Shown here in pieces: positions 7,026 to 15,381 of a DNA stretch of 17,443 bases. The position numbers were made by a program, and so were the translations under genes. The notes under the pieces are model-generated. The model did no database searches. It was not told where the DNA came from and worked only from the letters and a program-made list of their open reading frames with translations. Source of the DNA: Deltaproteobacteria bacterium (GTDB lineage: Bacteria > Desulfobacterota > Syntrophia > Syntrophales > UBA2210); NCBI GenBank assembly GCA_030603465.1, contig JAUVXT010000020.1, forward strand, positions 1-17,443, in the 5' to 3' direction. Within the stretch, counting starts at the first letter, position 1. Every line of letters begins with the position of its first letter.

Positions 7026-8648
7026 TTAATCGTCCTCTGTTTCTTCTGACTCAAATCCCTTCAGGGGTCTAAAGCGTAAATCTGTCTTTCTCTCTGTCTC
7101 CCCGGGTATGACCAAGGCATTTGCCACCATCTCGTGCACGCCGGTAACATCCACTCCCGGGACCCAGTATTCCAGTAGGGGCGGGAAAACGGCTCTATCG
7201 ATGGCGCACACACAACTGAGGTGATTTACCCCGTGCTTTTCATGGACATATCGCAGGGCGTTTGCCCTGGGAAAACCGCCACGCATCCTCAGTTCAAAGT
7301 TTTCATCGGCATTGAGACCACTTCCGCTCCCGCAACAGAATGTCTTTTCCCTGATCGTATCCTCCGGCATCTCATAAAAATTGTTGCATACATTGTTTAT
7401 GATGTAGCGCGGCTCTTCAAAAAGGCCGAGGGCCCTGGCGGGATTGCAGGAATCGTGAAAGGTCGTAATTATATGATCATTTCTCGACTTGTCGAGATTC
7501 AATTTTCCGTTCCTGATAAGATCGGCTGTAAATTCGGTAATGTGGACCATTTTAGTCGCTTTTGCGTTCTCGAATTTTGTGCCCGTTATGGGGGAAACCG
7601 GCTCCTCAAGGAAATCGGCAGGTCCGTTCCATGTGTCCATGTACTGGTTGAGAACCCTCCACATATGGCCGCATTCTCCACCAAGGATCCACTTTACACC
7701 CAGTCTCTCGGCCTCGGCATATATCTTGTAATTCAGTCTCTTCCCCATCTCATGGGACATGAAGTACCCGAAGTTTCCACCTTCGGCGGCATAGCCACTT
7801 ACCGTATAGTCGAGGCCGAGGTACTCGAAGAGGAGGAGATATCCCATAAATGTGTAGGTCCCGGGATCGGCAAAATAATCCCCTGAGGGGGCGACAAAGA
7901 GTATTTCGGCGCCCTTTCTGTTAAAGCTGGGATTGGGTTTTATCCCGGTAACCTCTTCGCATTCCTCCTCGAAAAACTCGATCGTGTCTTTGTATGCGTG
8001 AGGAGGAGCGCCGATATGACTGCCCGTCCTGTAACAACTGCCGACGGAGGCCATGATCCACTCTATATTTAATCCGACGGAGCTGAGAAGTTCTCTCCCC
8101 AGAATCGTAATTTCAGCCATATCGATGCCGAAGGGACAAAAGACAGAACAGCGTCGGCACTCCGAACACTGATAGAAATAGTAGAATAATTCCTTCAGGA
8201 CATCTTCCGTAAGATCCCTGGCGCCCGCAAGCTTGCCGAACATTTTTCCCGCCCTCGTGAAATATCTCCTGTATATGGATCTCAGCAATTCGGCCCTGAG
8301 AACGGGCATGTTTTTGGGATCGCCTCCGCCTATAAAATAGTGGCACTTATCGGCGCAGGCGCCGCATCTGACGCATATATCCATGAAAAGCCTGAAGGAA
8401 CGGAATCTGTCCAGTCTATCCTCAAAGGCTGTGAGAAAAATCTCTTTCCAATTCTCGGGCAGTTTCCAGTCCTCATCGGTTACAGACCATTCCCGTGGAT
8501 ATGGATAATCGAGGATTTCGAGCCACTTGGGTAAGGCGGCATTACAATAGGCACCCTTCTTGAACTCGGCTTTACTGTCCATCCAGGGCTCTAACGGCGG
8601 TCTATATTCTACCTTTGTCAATTCTTCCGGATTCGGAACATTCGCCAT
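7026..8648 (-). CDS. dsrK: DsrK, cytoplasmic HdrD-like FeS catalytic subunit
   Basis: DsrK is related to heterodisulfide reductase HdrD and is thought to reduce the DsrC trisulfide. The 540-residue protein has two [4Fe-4S] motifs, C92-C95-C98-C102 (CVRCGACADKC) and C161-C164-C167-C171 (CSECRRCSVFC). A C-terminal half with CCG-type features follows: CGHMW near 326-330, HDSCNPAR near 398-405, and FCCGSGSG near 437-444. The CCG cysteines bind the special cluster at the disulfide-reducing site. I choose ATG 8648 (MANVPNPEEL) because GAGGAG lies five bases upstream and the dsrM stop is 2 bp away. The frame is open 43 codons further into dsrM, but that reads as antisense-like filler. Confidence 0.96.
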   Translation of the reverse strand: MANVPNPEELTKVEYRPPLEPWMDSKAEFKKGAYCNAALPKWLEILDYPYPREWSVTDEDWKLPENWKEIFLTAFEDRLDRFRSFRLFMDICVRCGACADKCHYFIGGGDPKNMPVLRAELLRSIYRRYFTRAGKMFGKLAGARDLTEDVLKELFYYFYQCSECRRCSVFCPFGIDMAEITILGRELLSSVGLNIEWIMASVGSCYRTGSHIGAPPHAYKDTIEFFEEECEEVTGIKPNPSFNRKGAEILFVAPSGDYFADPGTYTFMGYLLLFEYLGLDYTVSGYAAEGGNFGYFMSHEMGKRLNYKIYAEAERLGVKWILGGECGHMWRVLNQYMDTWNGPADFLEEPVSPITGTKFENAKATKMVHITEFTADLIRNGKLNLDKSRNDHIITTFHDSCNPARALGLFEEPRYIINNVCNNFYEMPEDTIREKTFCCGSGSGLNADENFELRMRGGFPRANALRYVHEKHGVNHLSCVCAIDRAVFPPLLEYWVPGVDVTGVHEMVANALVIPGETERKTDLRFRPLKGFESEETEDD

Positions 8649-8650
8649 TT

Positions 8651-9688
8651 TTACTCCTCTATATCTTTTTCCAATGGAATTCCGGCTTTCTTCATCTGCT
8701 TCCGGTACATGTCTTCCTGATCCATATAGGTAAAGTGACGGGGCTCGTACTCCCACGGATTTTCGTGTCTCTTCCAACGATTGTTCCCCGCCATGTTTCT
8801 TGTCACACTGAAGAAAACTCCCGGCAGGTGCATAAGTTTGCTAAAGGGAAAGTAAGCGAAAAGGACAGCCACCAGAAAGAGATGCATATAAAATATCGCG
8901 CCGATCCCCTCCGGTATCGTTGGATGGAAAGTGGCCAGGCCGAGGGTCAGCTCTTTCACTGCCACCATATCAACCCTGTAGAAATACCTCATAAACAGCC
9001 CGGTAATGCCGATACCAAGTATCATAAAGAGGGGGAAGAAATCGGCGGCAAGGGAAATATACCTTACTTTCATATCAAATATCCTTCTCAGAAGAAGGTA
9101 TATAATGGCAGCCAGAAGGACCAGACCGCTTAAATAGACGGTGGGTGCATAAATGATAAAAAACCCGTCAAGACTCTCAAGCAGATTCAAGCATGAAGGT
9201 GAAGTCTCCATAAAAAACCTGAGATGACGGAGCAAAATTACAATAAGGGAATAGTGAAAGGCCAGCGCCCCGATCCAGAGCCATTTACTGGACCAGTAAA
9301 TCAGCTTTCCACCTTCCGGGTATTTCCCCCATGGCCTCAATTCCGTTCTCATGTTCCTGAAAAGGCTCCTGAAGAAAAAGACCTCCATAAACATCCTGCC
9401 CATTACATAAAACATGCTCTCGGGATTCTCGAATTTATCTCTGATTGTCCTCTTGATCCATGGGAGGGTTTTGTTCTGTCCGCATGTCGTGGGGATACGA
9501 TATGGTACCGGTGTGCGCGCCCATTTCACGATTCGATCGATGACACCGACAAAGAATACGATAAAGGCCAGGTATGGCATAATGACTCCGAAAAACATTT
9601 CCAGGCCGACCCTGACTCCCAAATAGGAAATAAAAAGGAGCGCTATAACCGAAAAAAGTGGAAAGTAATAGGCAAGATTAAAACTCAT
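8651..9688 (-). CDS. dsrM: DsrM, membrane cytochrome b subunit (NarI-like)
   Basis: This 345-residue membrane protein of the NarI/HdrE type has about six hydrophobic segments. His145 and His155 (AFHYSLIVILLRHLRFF) form one pair. His269 and His287 (YMHLFLVAVLFAYFPFSKLMH) form a second pair. Two such pairs are what a dihaem cytochrome b needs. The cytoplasmic LPWIKRTIRDKFENPES (75-91) and ENPWEYEPRHF near the C-terminus are typical of DsrM. It would oxidise or reduce menaquinol and pass electrons to DsrK, whose gene starts 2 bp after its stop. The ATG at 9688 lies within the last codons of the upstream RsbRD_N gene (11-bp overlap), implying translational coupling. Confidence 0.95.
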   Translation of the reverse strand: MSFNLAYYFPLFSVIALLFISYLGVRVGLEMFFGVIMPYLAFIVFFVGVIDRIVKWARTPVPYRIPTTCGQNKTLPWIKRTIRDKFENPESMFYVMGRMFMEVFFFRSLFRNMRTELRPWGKYPEGGKLIYWSSKWLWIGALAFHYSLIVILLRHLRFFMETSPSCLNLLESLDGFFIIYAPTVYLSGLVLLAAIIYLLLRRIFDMKVRYISLAADFFPLFMILGIGITGLFMRYFYRVDMVAVKELTLGLATFHPTIPEGIGAIFYMHLFLVAVLFAYFPFSKLMHLPGVFFSVTRNMAGNNRWKRHENPWEYEPRHFTYMDQEDMYRKQMKKAGIPLEKDIEE

Positions 9689-10250
9689 TTGCTTGTACCC
9701 CGCACTTCGTCATTTTTCCCTCGCTATCTTTAAAATTTGCTTCTTCCAGTTCTGTTGCCAGCCCGGACATGCGCAGCAACCCGCTCACTCTGTTTTTCAC
9801 GTCATTCACCTTCAGTTCAAAGAGTTTCTCACGGCATTTCATATATACATCGAAGGACATAAAAGTCAAATCATCCAGTTTCGACTCGAAACGCAATAAA
9901 TCGCCTGGCATCGGCTCTTTCGCCCGTTCATTCTTCAGTTCCTCCCGTACCACGCCCTTCAACAATGTGAAGAAGGAAACCGCTTCCGATGGAGAAAGCT
10001 CCTGAACGGCCCTTATTCTGATAATTTCGTCAAGGAAAGGACGGATCTCCCCGGGATCTTTATCCTCCGAAATAGCGTCATAAATCCCCGCTATTCCCTG
10101 GGTGATCTGGTGCGCCACAGGGTTGCTAAACCTGTCCATCTCCTTCTTGAAAAACTTTGAAGACTCCGGCGGGTAACTTTCCAGTATCAGGTTAAACCAC
10201 TTATCTAAAATAGCTGATCTCTTCTTCAGCAAAAGATTTTCTATTCTCAT
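9678..10250 (-). CDS. RsbRD_N-type (RsbT co-antagonist N-terminal domain) protein heading the dsr operon
   Basis: This all-helical, soluble protein of 190 residues has the pattern of the RsbRD N-terminal domain, a globin-like fold that in other bacteria senses signals for stress regulators. The opening MRIENLLLKKRSAILDKWF, then LILESYPPE and AVQELSPSEAVSFF, are typical. No STAS domain follows, so it is a stand-alone sensor domain. Such proteins are often found just before dsrM in Desulfobacterota, so a role in sensing or regulating the complex is plausible but unproven. I take ATG 10250 as the start, because family members begin at this point; an in-frame TTG at 10268 would add six residues. 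It has its own promoter upstream and overlaps dsrM by 11 bp. Confidence 0.85.
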   Translation of the reverse strand: MRIENLLLKKRSAILDKWFNLILESYPPESSKFFKKEMDRFSNPVAHQITQGIAGIYDAISEDKDPGEIRPFLDEIIRIRAVQELSPSEAVSFFTLLKGVVREELKNERAKEPMPGDLLRFESKLDDLTFMSFDVYMKCREKLFELKVNDVKNRVSGLLRMSGLATELEEANFKDSEGKMTKCGVQANEF

Positions 10251-10283
10251 ATCTGTTCCGGATGACAATTGCGTTAGGTTGGT

Positions 10284-10314
10284 AATATATATGAAATAGG
10301 TCTCCAGTTGTCAA
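10284..10314 (-). promoter_or_regulatory. Sigma70-type promoter of the RsbRD_N-dsrMKJOP operon
   Basis: On the minus strand there is a perfect -35 box TTGACA (10314 down to 10309). It is followed either after 17 nt by TATATA (10291-10286) or after 19 nt by TATATT (10289-10284). Transcription would start near 10278, leaving a leader of about 28 nt before ATG 10250. It lies between a terminator-like hairpin after ccsA and the first gene of the dsr unit. Confidence 0.65.
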
Positions 10315-10344
10315 TAATAAAAGTGATGATTTTGAATTAAACCA

Positions 10345-10372
10345 TAAAATAAGATGACAAGAACCTGTCATC
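10345..10372 (-). terminator. Intrinsic terminator after ccsA
   Basis: Reading the minus strand, GATGACA (10372-10366), a 6-nt loop, and TGTCATC (10359-10353) form a perfect 7-bp stem, followed by TTATTTTA (10352-10345). The stem starts inside the ccsA stop codon. With the promoter just beyond it, this separates the ccs unit from the dsr unit. Confidence 0.55.
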
Positions 10373-11183
10373 AAAGATAGCTGTGTAGTCCCGAAAGGAT
10401 ATAATTCACACCGAGGTAGGTAAAAATAACGGCCAGAAAGCCGAGTATCGAAATAATGGACATCTTCACCCCCTTCCATCCCGCCACGAGACGGGCATGA
10501 AGAAAGGCCCCGTAAATCAGCCAGGTAATCAATGACCATGTCTCCTTCGGGTCCCACCCCCAGTATCTTCCCCAGGCCCGATCGGCCCATGCCGCCCCCG
10601 TAATTATTCCCAGCGTCAGCAGGACAAAACCCATGGAGACCATCTTGTAGGTAATCTCGTCCCATAATTTCCTGTCGGCGAGCACACTAACCCTTGGGCT
10701 TATCAGATAGAAAATACTTGCCCCGAAGGATATGGCGAAACAGGCGTAGGCGAGAAAAGAGCTGACAACATGACTTATCAACCAGTTGCTCTGAAGCGCC
10801 GGGACAAGGGGCTGTATATGATCCGCCACCTGCCCCGACAGCGAGGCATAGGCAAGTATGATAAACGCGAAAAAGGAGGCCACGATTCCGATTAAGCCGC
10901 TCTTGTAACGCCGCATTATAATAAGATAGACGAAGATGATGGCCCAGGAAAAAAAGACCAGTGATTCGTAAAAATTCGACAGGGGCGCATGACCGATTCC
11001 AAGCTGATAAGACCTGACCCATCTCACGATAATGGCTATCGTATGAACCGAAATCCCTGAAAATAAAAGCGCCGACGCCGCCCCATCGGCAAACCTCTTG
11101 CGAAAGACAAGAGAAATGAGATAGAAAAAAGCGGCAAAAAAATAGATAAATGTTACTATACTTACTATATATGTGTCGTTCAA
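10371..11183 (-). CDS. ccsA: CcsA/ResC-type cytochrome c-haem ligation protein (System II)
   Basis: This 270-residue polytopic membrane protein carries the tryptophan-rich WWD haem-handling motif WGRYWGWDPKETWSLITW (204-221), flanked by conserved histidines such as His138 and His229. It ends in GVNYILSGLHSYL, typical of the family. With ResB it forms the System II synthase that exports haem and attaches it to CxxCH motifs in the periplasm. The start is TTG at 11183, because no in-frame ATG occurs before residue 90 and GGAG lies 11 nt upstream. It is 6 bp after resB. The nearest obvious client in this window is DsrJ. Confidence 0.93.
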   Translation of the reverse strand: MNDTYIVSIVTFIYFFAAFFYLISLVFRKRFADGAASALLFSGISVHTIAIIVRWVRSYQLGIGHAPLSNFYESLVFFSWAIIFVYLIIMRRYKSGLIGIVASFFAFIILAYASLSGQVADHIQPLVPALQSNWLISHVVSSFLAYACFAISFGASIFYLISPRVSVLADRKLWDEITYKMVSMGFVLLTLGIITGAAWADRAWGRYWGWDPKETWSLITWLIYGAFLHARLVAGWKGVKMSIISILGFLAVIFTYLGVNYILSGLHSYL

Positions 11184-11189
11184 AATTAA

Positions 11190-12530
11190 TTACTCCAGGC
11201 CCAGTTTTCTTGAAAATTTATGAAGTTTTTTTTCGAGGACTTCTCTCCTCTTGCTCGAACCGGCCGCGACAGAAATTTCACAGCCCTCCTTCAAGTCTGA
11301 AATCCTGACCCATATTCTCTCGTGAGCAAAAAAGAGGTTCAGTATAAATCCGATCAGGACAAGCAAGAAGCCGTCCCACACGAGAGGCATGCCGGGATTC
11401 TTTGTTACCCTCAGCCCCGTGTAATAGTACCTTTTAAAGTCTTCCAGGTTAAAGGTAAAATTACCGTCCTCCTTTGACTTTTCGAACATCCCCTCCTTGC
11501 GGATCCAGAACATCCTGTGCGGTTTCCCTTCTTCAAACAAAACCCCCAGCACAGCGGGACCGCGACCCTGATAATCGGGTCTGAACTCGCCTATGGCCAG
11601 TTGCGCTTCGGCGCCGGGCAGGGGGACCTTCTCCATCATACCCATCTTCATAAGAGTCTCTTCCCCTGTCCTTTTATTTCTAACTTTAACCAGGAAATAA
11701 CTCTTTTGCGCCACGCCGTAAGTAGTCTGATAGAACTTGAGCCCCCTGTAGCGCAGAGGATGATTGACCCGAACCGGAGCAGACAGAACCTCTTTCCCCT
11801 TTTCCAGAATACTCAGATCGGACAGGTACTCTTTCGGAACGCCCTTTTCATAAAAATCGACGGTAAAATCATTGCAGCGAATATCGAAATCGAGCATGAC
11901 AGCGTGTCCTTCTCCGGACAAGAAGACCCTGTTCGATGTTTCACCCTCGACAATGGTCATGCGCCCGTCAAAGCCCCATATTGCCGCAATCAGACTTCCG
12001 GCAAGTATAAAAAGGACACTTAAATGGACAAAAACCACGCCCAGCCGGGAATATTTCCCCTTCTCGGCAAAGAGATAGCTACTGCCACCCCTCCGGACAG
12101 AGACAGGGCGTCCGATGAGAGATTTAAGAAGTCTTTTAGATTGCCCTTCGATCTCAGACAGACCCTTATCGCTTCGGTAAGATTTTTTAAACTGTGATGA
12201 CTGAAAGACCGTATCGTCGTCGATCCCCCTTCCGGGAACAAGATACACGCTATAGATGCGGCGAAACTGTGTAACGGTGCAGACGATTAAATTTACCGCC
12301 AGCAATCCTAGAAGCACAGTGAACCACCAGGAGTGGAACATGTCGAAGATGTCGAAAAAATCGAGGAAAGAATACAGGCCGGAACTGTACAGGGATCGAC
12401 ACTTTTCCGGTGACAGGCCCTGCGGGACCACAGTGCCCATAATCGATGTCAGAGCCAGTGCAAAAAAGAGGAATATGGCAAGTTTCGCAGAACCGAAGGC
12501 CCTGTATATAATACCTAGTTTATTAATCAT
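11190..12530 (-). CDS. resB: ResB/Ccs1-family cytochrome c biogenesis protein
   Basis: This 446-residue protein has the ResB/Ccs1 topology. One membrane helix is near 15-35, beginning in GSAKLAIFLF and closing with the family pattern SIMGTVVPQ. A second is at 69-88 and a third at 163-186 (His170 in VFVHLSVLFILAG). A large periplasmic domain of about 200 residues follows, then a last helix near 390-410. It is the partner of CcsA in System II haem ligation. No Shine-Dalgarno is visible before ATG 12530. A perfect -35 TTGACA lies at 12567-12562 on this strand, with only a weak -10 (TTAGTT, 12544-12539). If used, it would give an almost leaderless mRNA. The gene lies 107 bp after the dinG-like reading frame. 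Confidence 0.92.
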   Translation of the reverse strand: MINKLGIIYRAFGSAKLAIFLFFALALTSIMGTVVPQGLSPEKCRSLYSSGLYSFLDFFDIFDMFHSWWFTVLLGLLAVNLIVCTVTQFRRIYSVYLVPGRGIDDDTVFQSSQFKKSYRSDKGLSEIEGQSKRLLKSLIGRPVSVRRGGSSYLFAEKGKYSRLGVVFVHLSVLFILAGSLIAAIWGFDGRMTIVEGETSNRVFLSGEGHAVMLDFDIRCNDFTVDFYEKGVPKEYLSDLSILEKGKEVLSAPVRVNHPLRYRGLKFYQTTYGVAQKSYFLVKVRNKRTGEETLMKMGMMEKVPLPGAEAQLAIGEFRPDYQGRGPAVLGVLFEEGKPHRMFWIRKEGMFEKSKEDGNFTFNLEDFKRYYYTGLRVTKNPGMPLVWDGFLLVLIGFILNLFFAHERIWVRISDLKEGCEISVAAGSSKRREVLEKKLHKFSRKLGLE

Positions 12531-12637
12531 TCGCGAGTAACTAACAGAGCTTCCAGCGAATTGTCAAGATTTTTCATTGCCCGCAATGCCCTGCCCCCAC
12601 TGGAGAATGCCACCAACATATGTCTATCACACGCTGA

Positions 12638-14488
12638 TTATGCATCGGGAAGATTGTCGTTGCTTTTCAAAAAAAACTCCTTTACCTCTTCAATCTTGCC
12701 GGTAATTCTCATCTCCGGCAATGACGAGATAATCACTTTACCATAAGAACTGTTTACAATCCGTGTATCGAGGACGGCAACAACGCCATATTCGTTCCTG
12801 CCACGTATAAGCCTGCCGAAACCCTGATTCAATGTCAGTATAGCCGAAGGGAGGGCAAGATCAAAAAACCATCTATCTCCCAGCCTGTTGCACCGTTCCT
12901 GATAAACCGGATCTCCGGGAGAAGAGAAGGGAAGTTTCACTATAATTACCAGGCTCAGATCGTCCCCCTTTATATCCACCCCCTGCCAGAAGGTGGCCGT
13001 TGCCAGGAGAACGGAATTGGGGGTGTCTTTGAACCACCGGATAAGTTTCGCGGGAGGCATGTCTCCCTGAGATTTGAAGGGGTAGGATATTCCGATATTC
13101 TCGGCAACATAATTGAGGTGCCTGTAGGAGGTAAAGAGGACAAGCGCCCTCCCCCATGACGCCTTTATCAAATCTTTGATTACGTTCAGACTCTCTCGCT
13201 GAAAAATTTCATCTTTCCCGCTCCCCGGCCTGGGCAGATTCCTGTCAATATACAGCAGTGCCTGCTCATTATAATCGAAGGGCGAACCGACGATCTTTTC
13301 CTCAAAACCTTCTATGCCCAGCCTTCCCTTTATAAAAGAGAAATCGCCCCCCGATGTCAGAGTGGCCGACGTCATGATTAGGCTTTTGTAAACATCCCGG
13401 ATTATCCTGAAGGCCTCCCGCGATTCTACAAGACTGCTTTTGAACTCGAGGGAATCCCTGTTTCCCTCCATGTAATAGACCCTGTCCTTATTCCCTTCCG
13501 CGATAAAATCATCCAGATCCGCCGCGAAGGAATTTACCTAGCGTATCGTAGTCTCGATCCTGTCCTTCATTTCCTCGTCAACGGCGTCCTTTTTATTCTT
13601 TTTCAATGTTGAGACCGTCTTTTTCAGCGCAAGCTCTTCCCTGAACTTTTTCAGCCTCTCTCTCTCGGGAGGAGGAACAGGAAATACAGGCCGGGATGGG
13701 ATTACCGCCTTTTTCCTGAAAAATAAATCCGCCGCGGGGAAGAGATGATCCACGATGATCTTCAGGCTTCTCAATCTGTAGAGCATCCACGATGTCCTGG
13801 AATGACTGATCGTGCTCCCGAGGACCGTCGCAATGACGTCATCCACGTCGGATGCCTCATCGATGATAAGTTGTTTGTGAAAGGGGAGGACATTAAAATC
13901 GGAAAGTAGGTCATAGATGAGAAGGTGGTGGTTGACCACCAGGATGTCCGCTTTGTGGAGTTTCCTGTAATGCCTGTAGTAGAAACACTCTTCGTAGAAG
14001 GGGCACAGTTTGCCGTTACAGTCCTGTGAATCGCAGCAGACCTCGGACCAGAATCTAGGGATAAAGGGGAGCTCGCCCTTTTCGCCCTTCTTCGTCTTCG
14101 ACATCCATTTTATAAAGCGTTCGTAAGTCTTACCCGTACCTTCATAATCACTGAGCCTCTTCCGGCAGAGATAATTATTCTTCCCCTTCAGCAGGTCATA
14201 GGAAAATTTCTGGGGCAACACCCTGCTGAGGAAGGCAAGGTCCTTTTTCACCAGTTGATCCTGCAGGGCCAGTGAAGAGGTGGAGACGATCGTTTTTTCG
14301 CCAGAAATGATCGCAGGGATGAGATAGGCAAAGGATTTTCCCACACCGGTGCCCGCCTCGATAAGGAGGTTCTTTTCCTTCGTTAGACAGCGAAATACCT
14401 CCTCAGCCATTGTAATCTGCTGGGGACGCTCCTCATAATCGGGAAGGTTTTTTCCCAATATCGTAAATATTCCTGATAGTGTCTTCAA
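12638..14488 (-). pseudogene. dinG: DinG/YoaA-type FeS DNA helicase interrupted by an in-frame TAG
   Basis: One reading frame of 617 codons encodes an XPD/DinG-type superfamily 2 helicase but contains TAG at 13540-13538 (codon 317). The N-terminal part has RPQQ near 21-24, Walker A GTGVGKS (46-52) and FeS-cluster cysteines C108, C157, C162 and C168 with the usual spacing. Motif II is DEAS (210-213) instead of DEAH. After the stop the same frame continues without a shift into SATLTSGGDFSFIKGRLG (motif III region) and QGFGRLIRGR (motif VI). The start is TTG 14488, since an upstream TAA closes the frame. The family repairs or unwinds damaged DNA. CAG-to-TAG mutation, a sequencing error, or readthrough are all possible. 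The part after 13471 has its own ATG but lacks the ATP-binding half. Confidence 0.85.
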
Positions 14489-14562
14489 CGCCTTACCGCC
14501 TGATTAATCTTCACGAAACATGAACACTGCCCCATGCCGGTGATAATTATTGCTTATGTCAT

Positions 14563-14592
14563 AGTATATAGACAAATGAGTCAAATAATCAA
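14563..14592 (-). promoter_or_regulatory. Candidate promoter of the dinG-like gene
   Basis: Minus strand: TTGATT (14592-14587), 18-nt spacer, TATACT (14568-14563). The start of transcription would be about 70 nt before TTG 14488. The region is A/T-rich, so chance matches are likely. Confidence 0.3.
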
Positions 14593-14703
14593 AATATTTA
14601 TTGGTGAATCTGCAGAAAAGTGCTATAAAAATCAAGGGGCAAAACTCTTATATATTCCATTTCGAATGACGTTTCAAAAAACAAATATAGATTCAACTTA
14701 ATG

Positions 14704-14709
14704 TATAAT
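14704..14709 (+). promoter_or_regulatory. Consensus -10 box abutting the first cassette boundary
   Basis: TATAAT at 14704-14709 ends exactly where the GTTCGGT boundary of the first cassette begins. No good -35 is seen 16-18 nt upstream. Transcription would begin about 9 nt before ATG 14725. It could drive the whole codirectional array, as a cassette promoter does in integrons. Confidence 0.4.
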
Positions 14710-14724
14710 GTTCGGTAGAAGATT

Positions 14725-15381
14725 ATGGCTGACATTCGAGACATAACACTTCAGCACATGCGCGGGTGGAATTGGGCCGAAATTGCTAAGGGCGGTGTTG
14801 GTATTTGGATGGCAACTGTGGCAACACTCGCCCTCAAGACCTGGAAAAGACAGTCCAAAGCGCAAAAACAAACCGATTTTATGGATGAAATAACCAATTC
14901 TGTGCACGAGTTTGTCGCGACCATGTCCGCTCCAATAGAAATGCTTAAATACATTAAGATCGGAATTGAAAGTCACGCAAGAGCCCCAAGCTTGCCCCTC
15001 GGCATTGAGAATCCGGAGGCAGTGGCTTATATCCAAAAGCAAGGAAAAGAAGATAGCAAAAGGCTTCTCGAATATCTTAACCTTTGCAGCCCTTCTTTGA
15101 CGAAAATACGTTCCCTCTCTACAAAAGGACAAGTTCTAGGATTAAGGAATTATGCAGAATGTCAAAATACGTGTGATATGCTCACATGGCAACATGATAG
15201 GATTCAAGCCCTCTGCTATGTCATAGGCAGGCCTTCCTTGAATTGGGAGAATCCCGAAGTACAGAAGACTCTAAGCAAGGTCATACAACTGGACTCTGAG
15301 GAAATTAGAAGAGAATTGGGGGAGTATAACGTTAGGTTTCTTACCTTCGTCAAGGAGAACTACAAAAACATATTTAAGTAG
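14725..15381 (+). CDS. Cassette 1: single-membrane-helix protein of unknown function
   Basis: I recognise no family. The 218-residue product has an N-terminal hydrophobic segment (about 20-38, IAKGGVGIWMATVATLALK) followed by basic residues (KTWKRQSKAQKQ). It is probably an inner-membrane anchor with the remaining 180 residues in the cytoplasm. That part looks helical and contains scattered cysteines but no motif I can name. ATG 14725 lies 15 nt after the cassette boundary, with a weak AGAAG upstream. The TAG stop directly abuts the ACCGAAC end boundary, so the gene fills its cassette exactly. It is distinctly more A/T-rich than the dsr genes, which fits acquisition by transfer. Confidence 0.8.
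   Translation: MADIRDITLQHMRGWNWAEIAKGGVGIWMATVATLALKTWKRQSKAQKQTDFMDEITNSVHEFVATMSAPIEMLKYIKIGIESHARAPSLPLGIENPEAVAYIQKQGKEDSKRLLEYLNLCSPSLTKIRSLSTKGQVLGLRNYAECQNTCDMLTWQHDRIQALCYVIGRPSLNWENPEVQKTLSKVIQLDSEEIRRELGEYNVRFLTFVKENYKNIFK

Noticed and set aside
7221..7886. Plus-strand open frame of 221 codons
   Set aside because: It is antisense to the CCG half of dsrK and has no recognisable motif or ribosome site.
8649..8777. N-terminal extension of dsrK by 43 codons
   Set aside because: It overlaps the end of dsrM; ATG 8648 has a strong ribosome site at the right distance and matches the usual DsrK start.
13538..14488. Pyrrolysine recoding as the preferred reading of the TAG
   Set aside because: Two other genes in the window end naturally in TAG and no pyl genes are visible, so a point mutation or error is more likely.
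14489..14709. attI site or another attC left of cassette 1
   Set aside because: No AAC-bounded hairpin or integrase-binding direct repeats could be seen; only an A/T-rich stretch with possible promoters.
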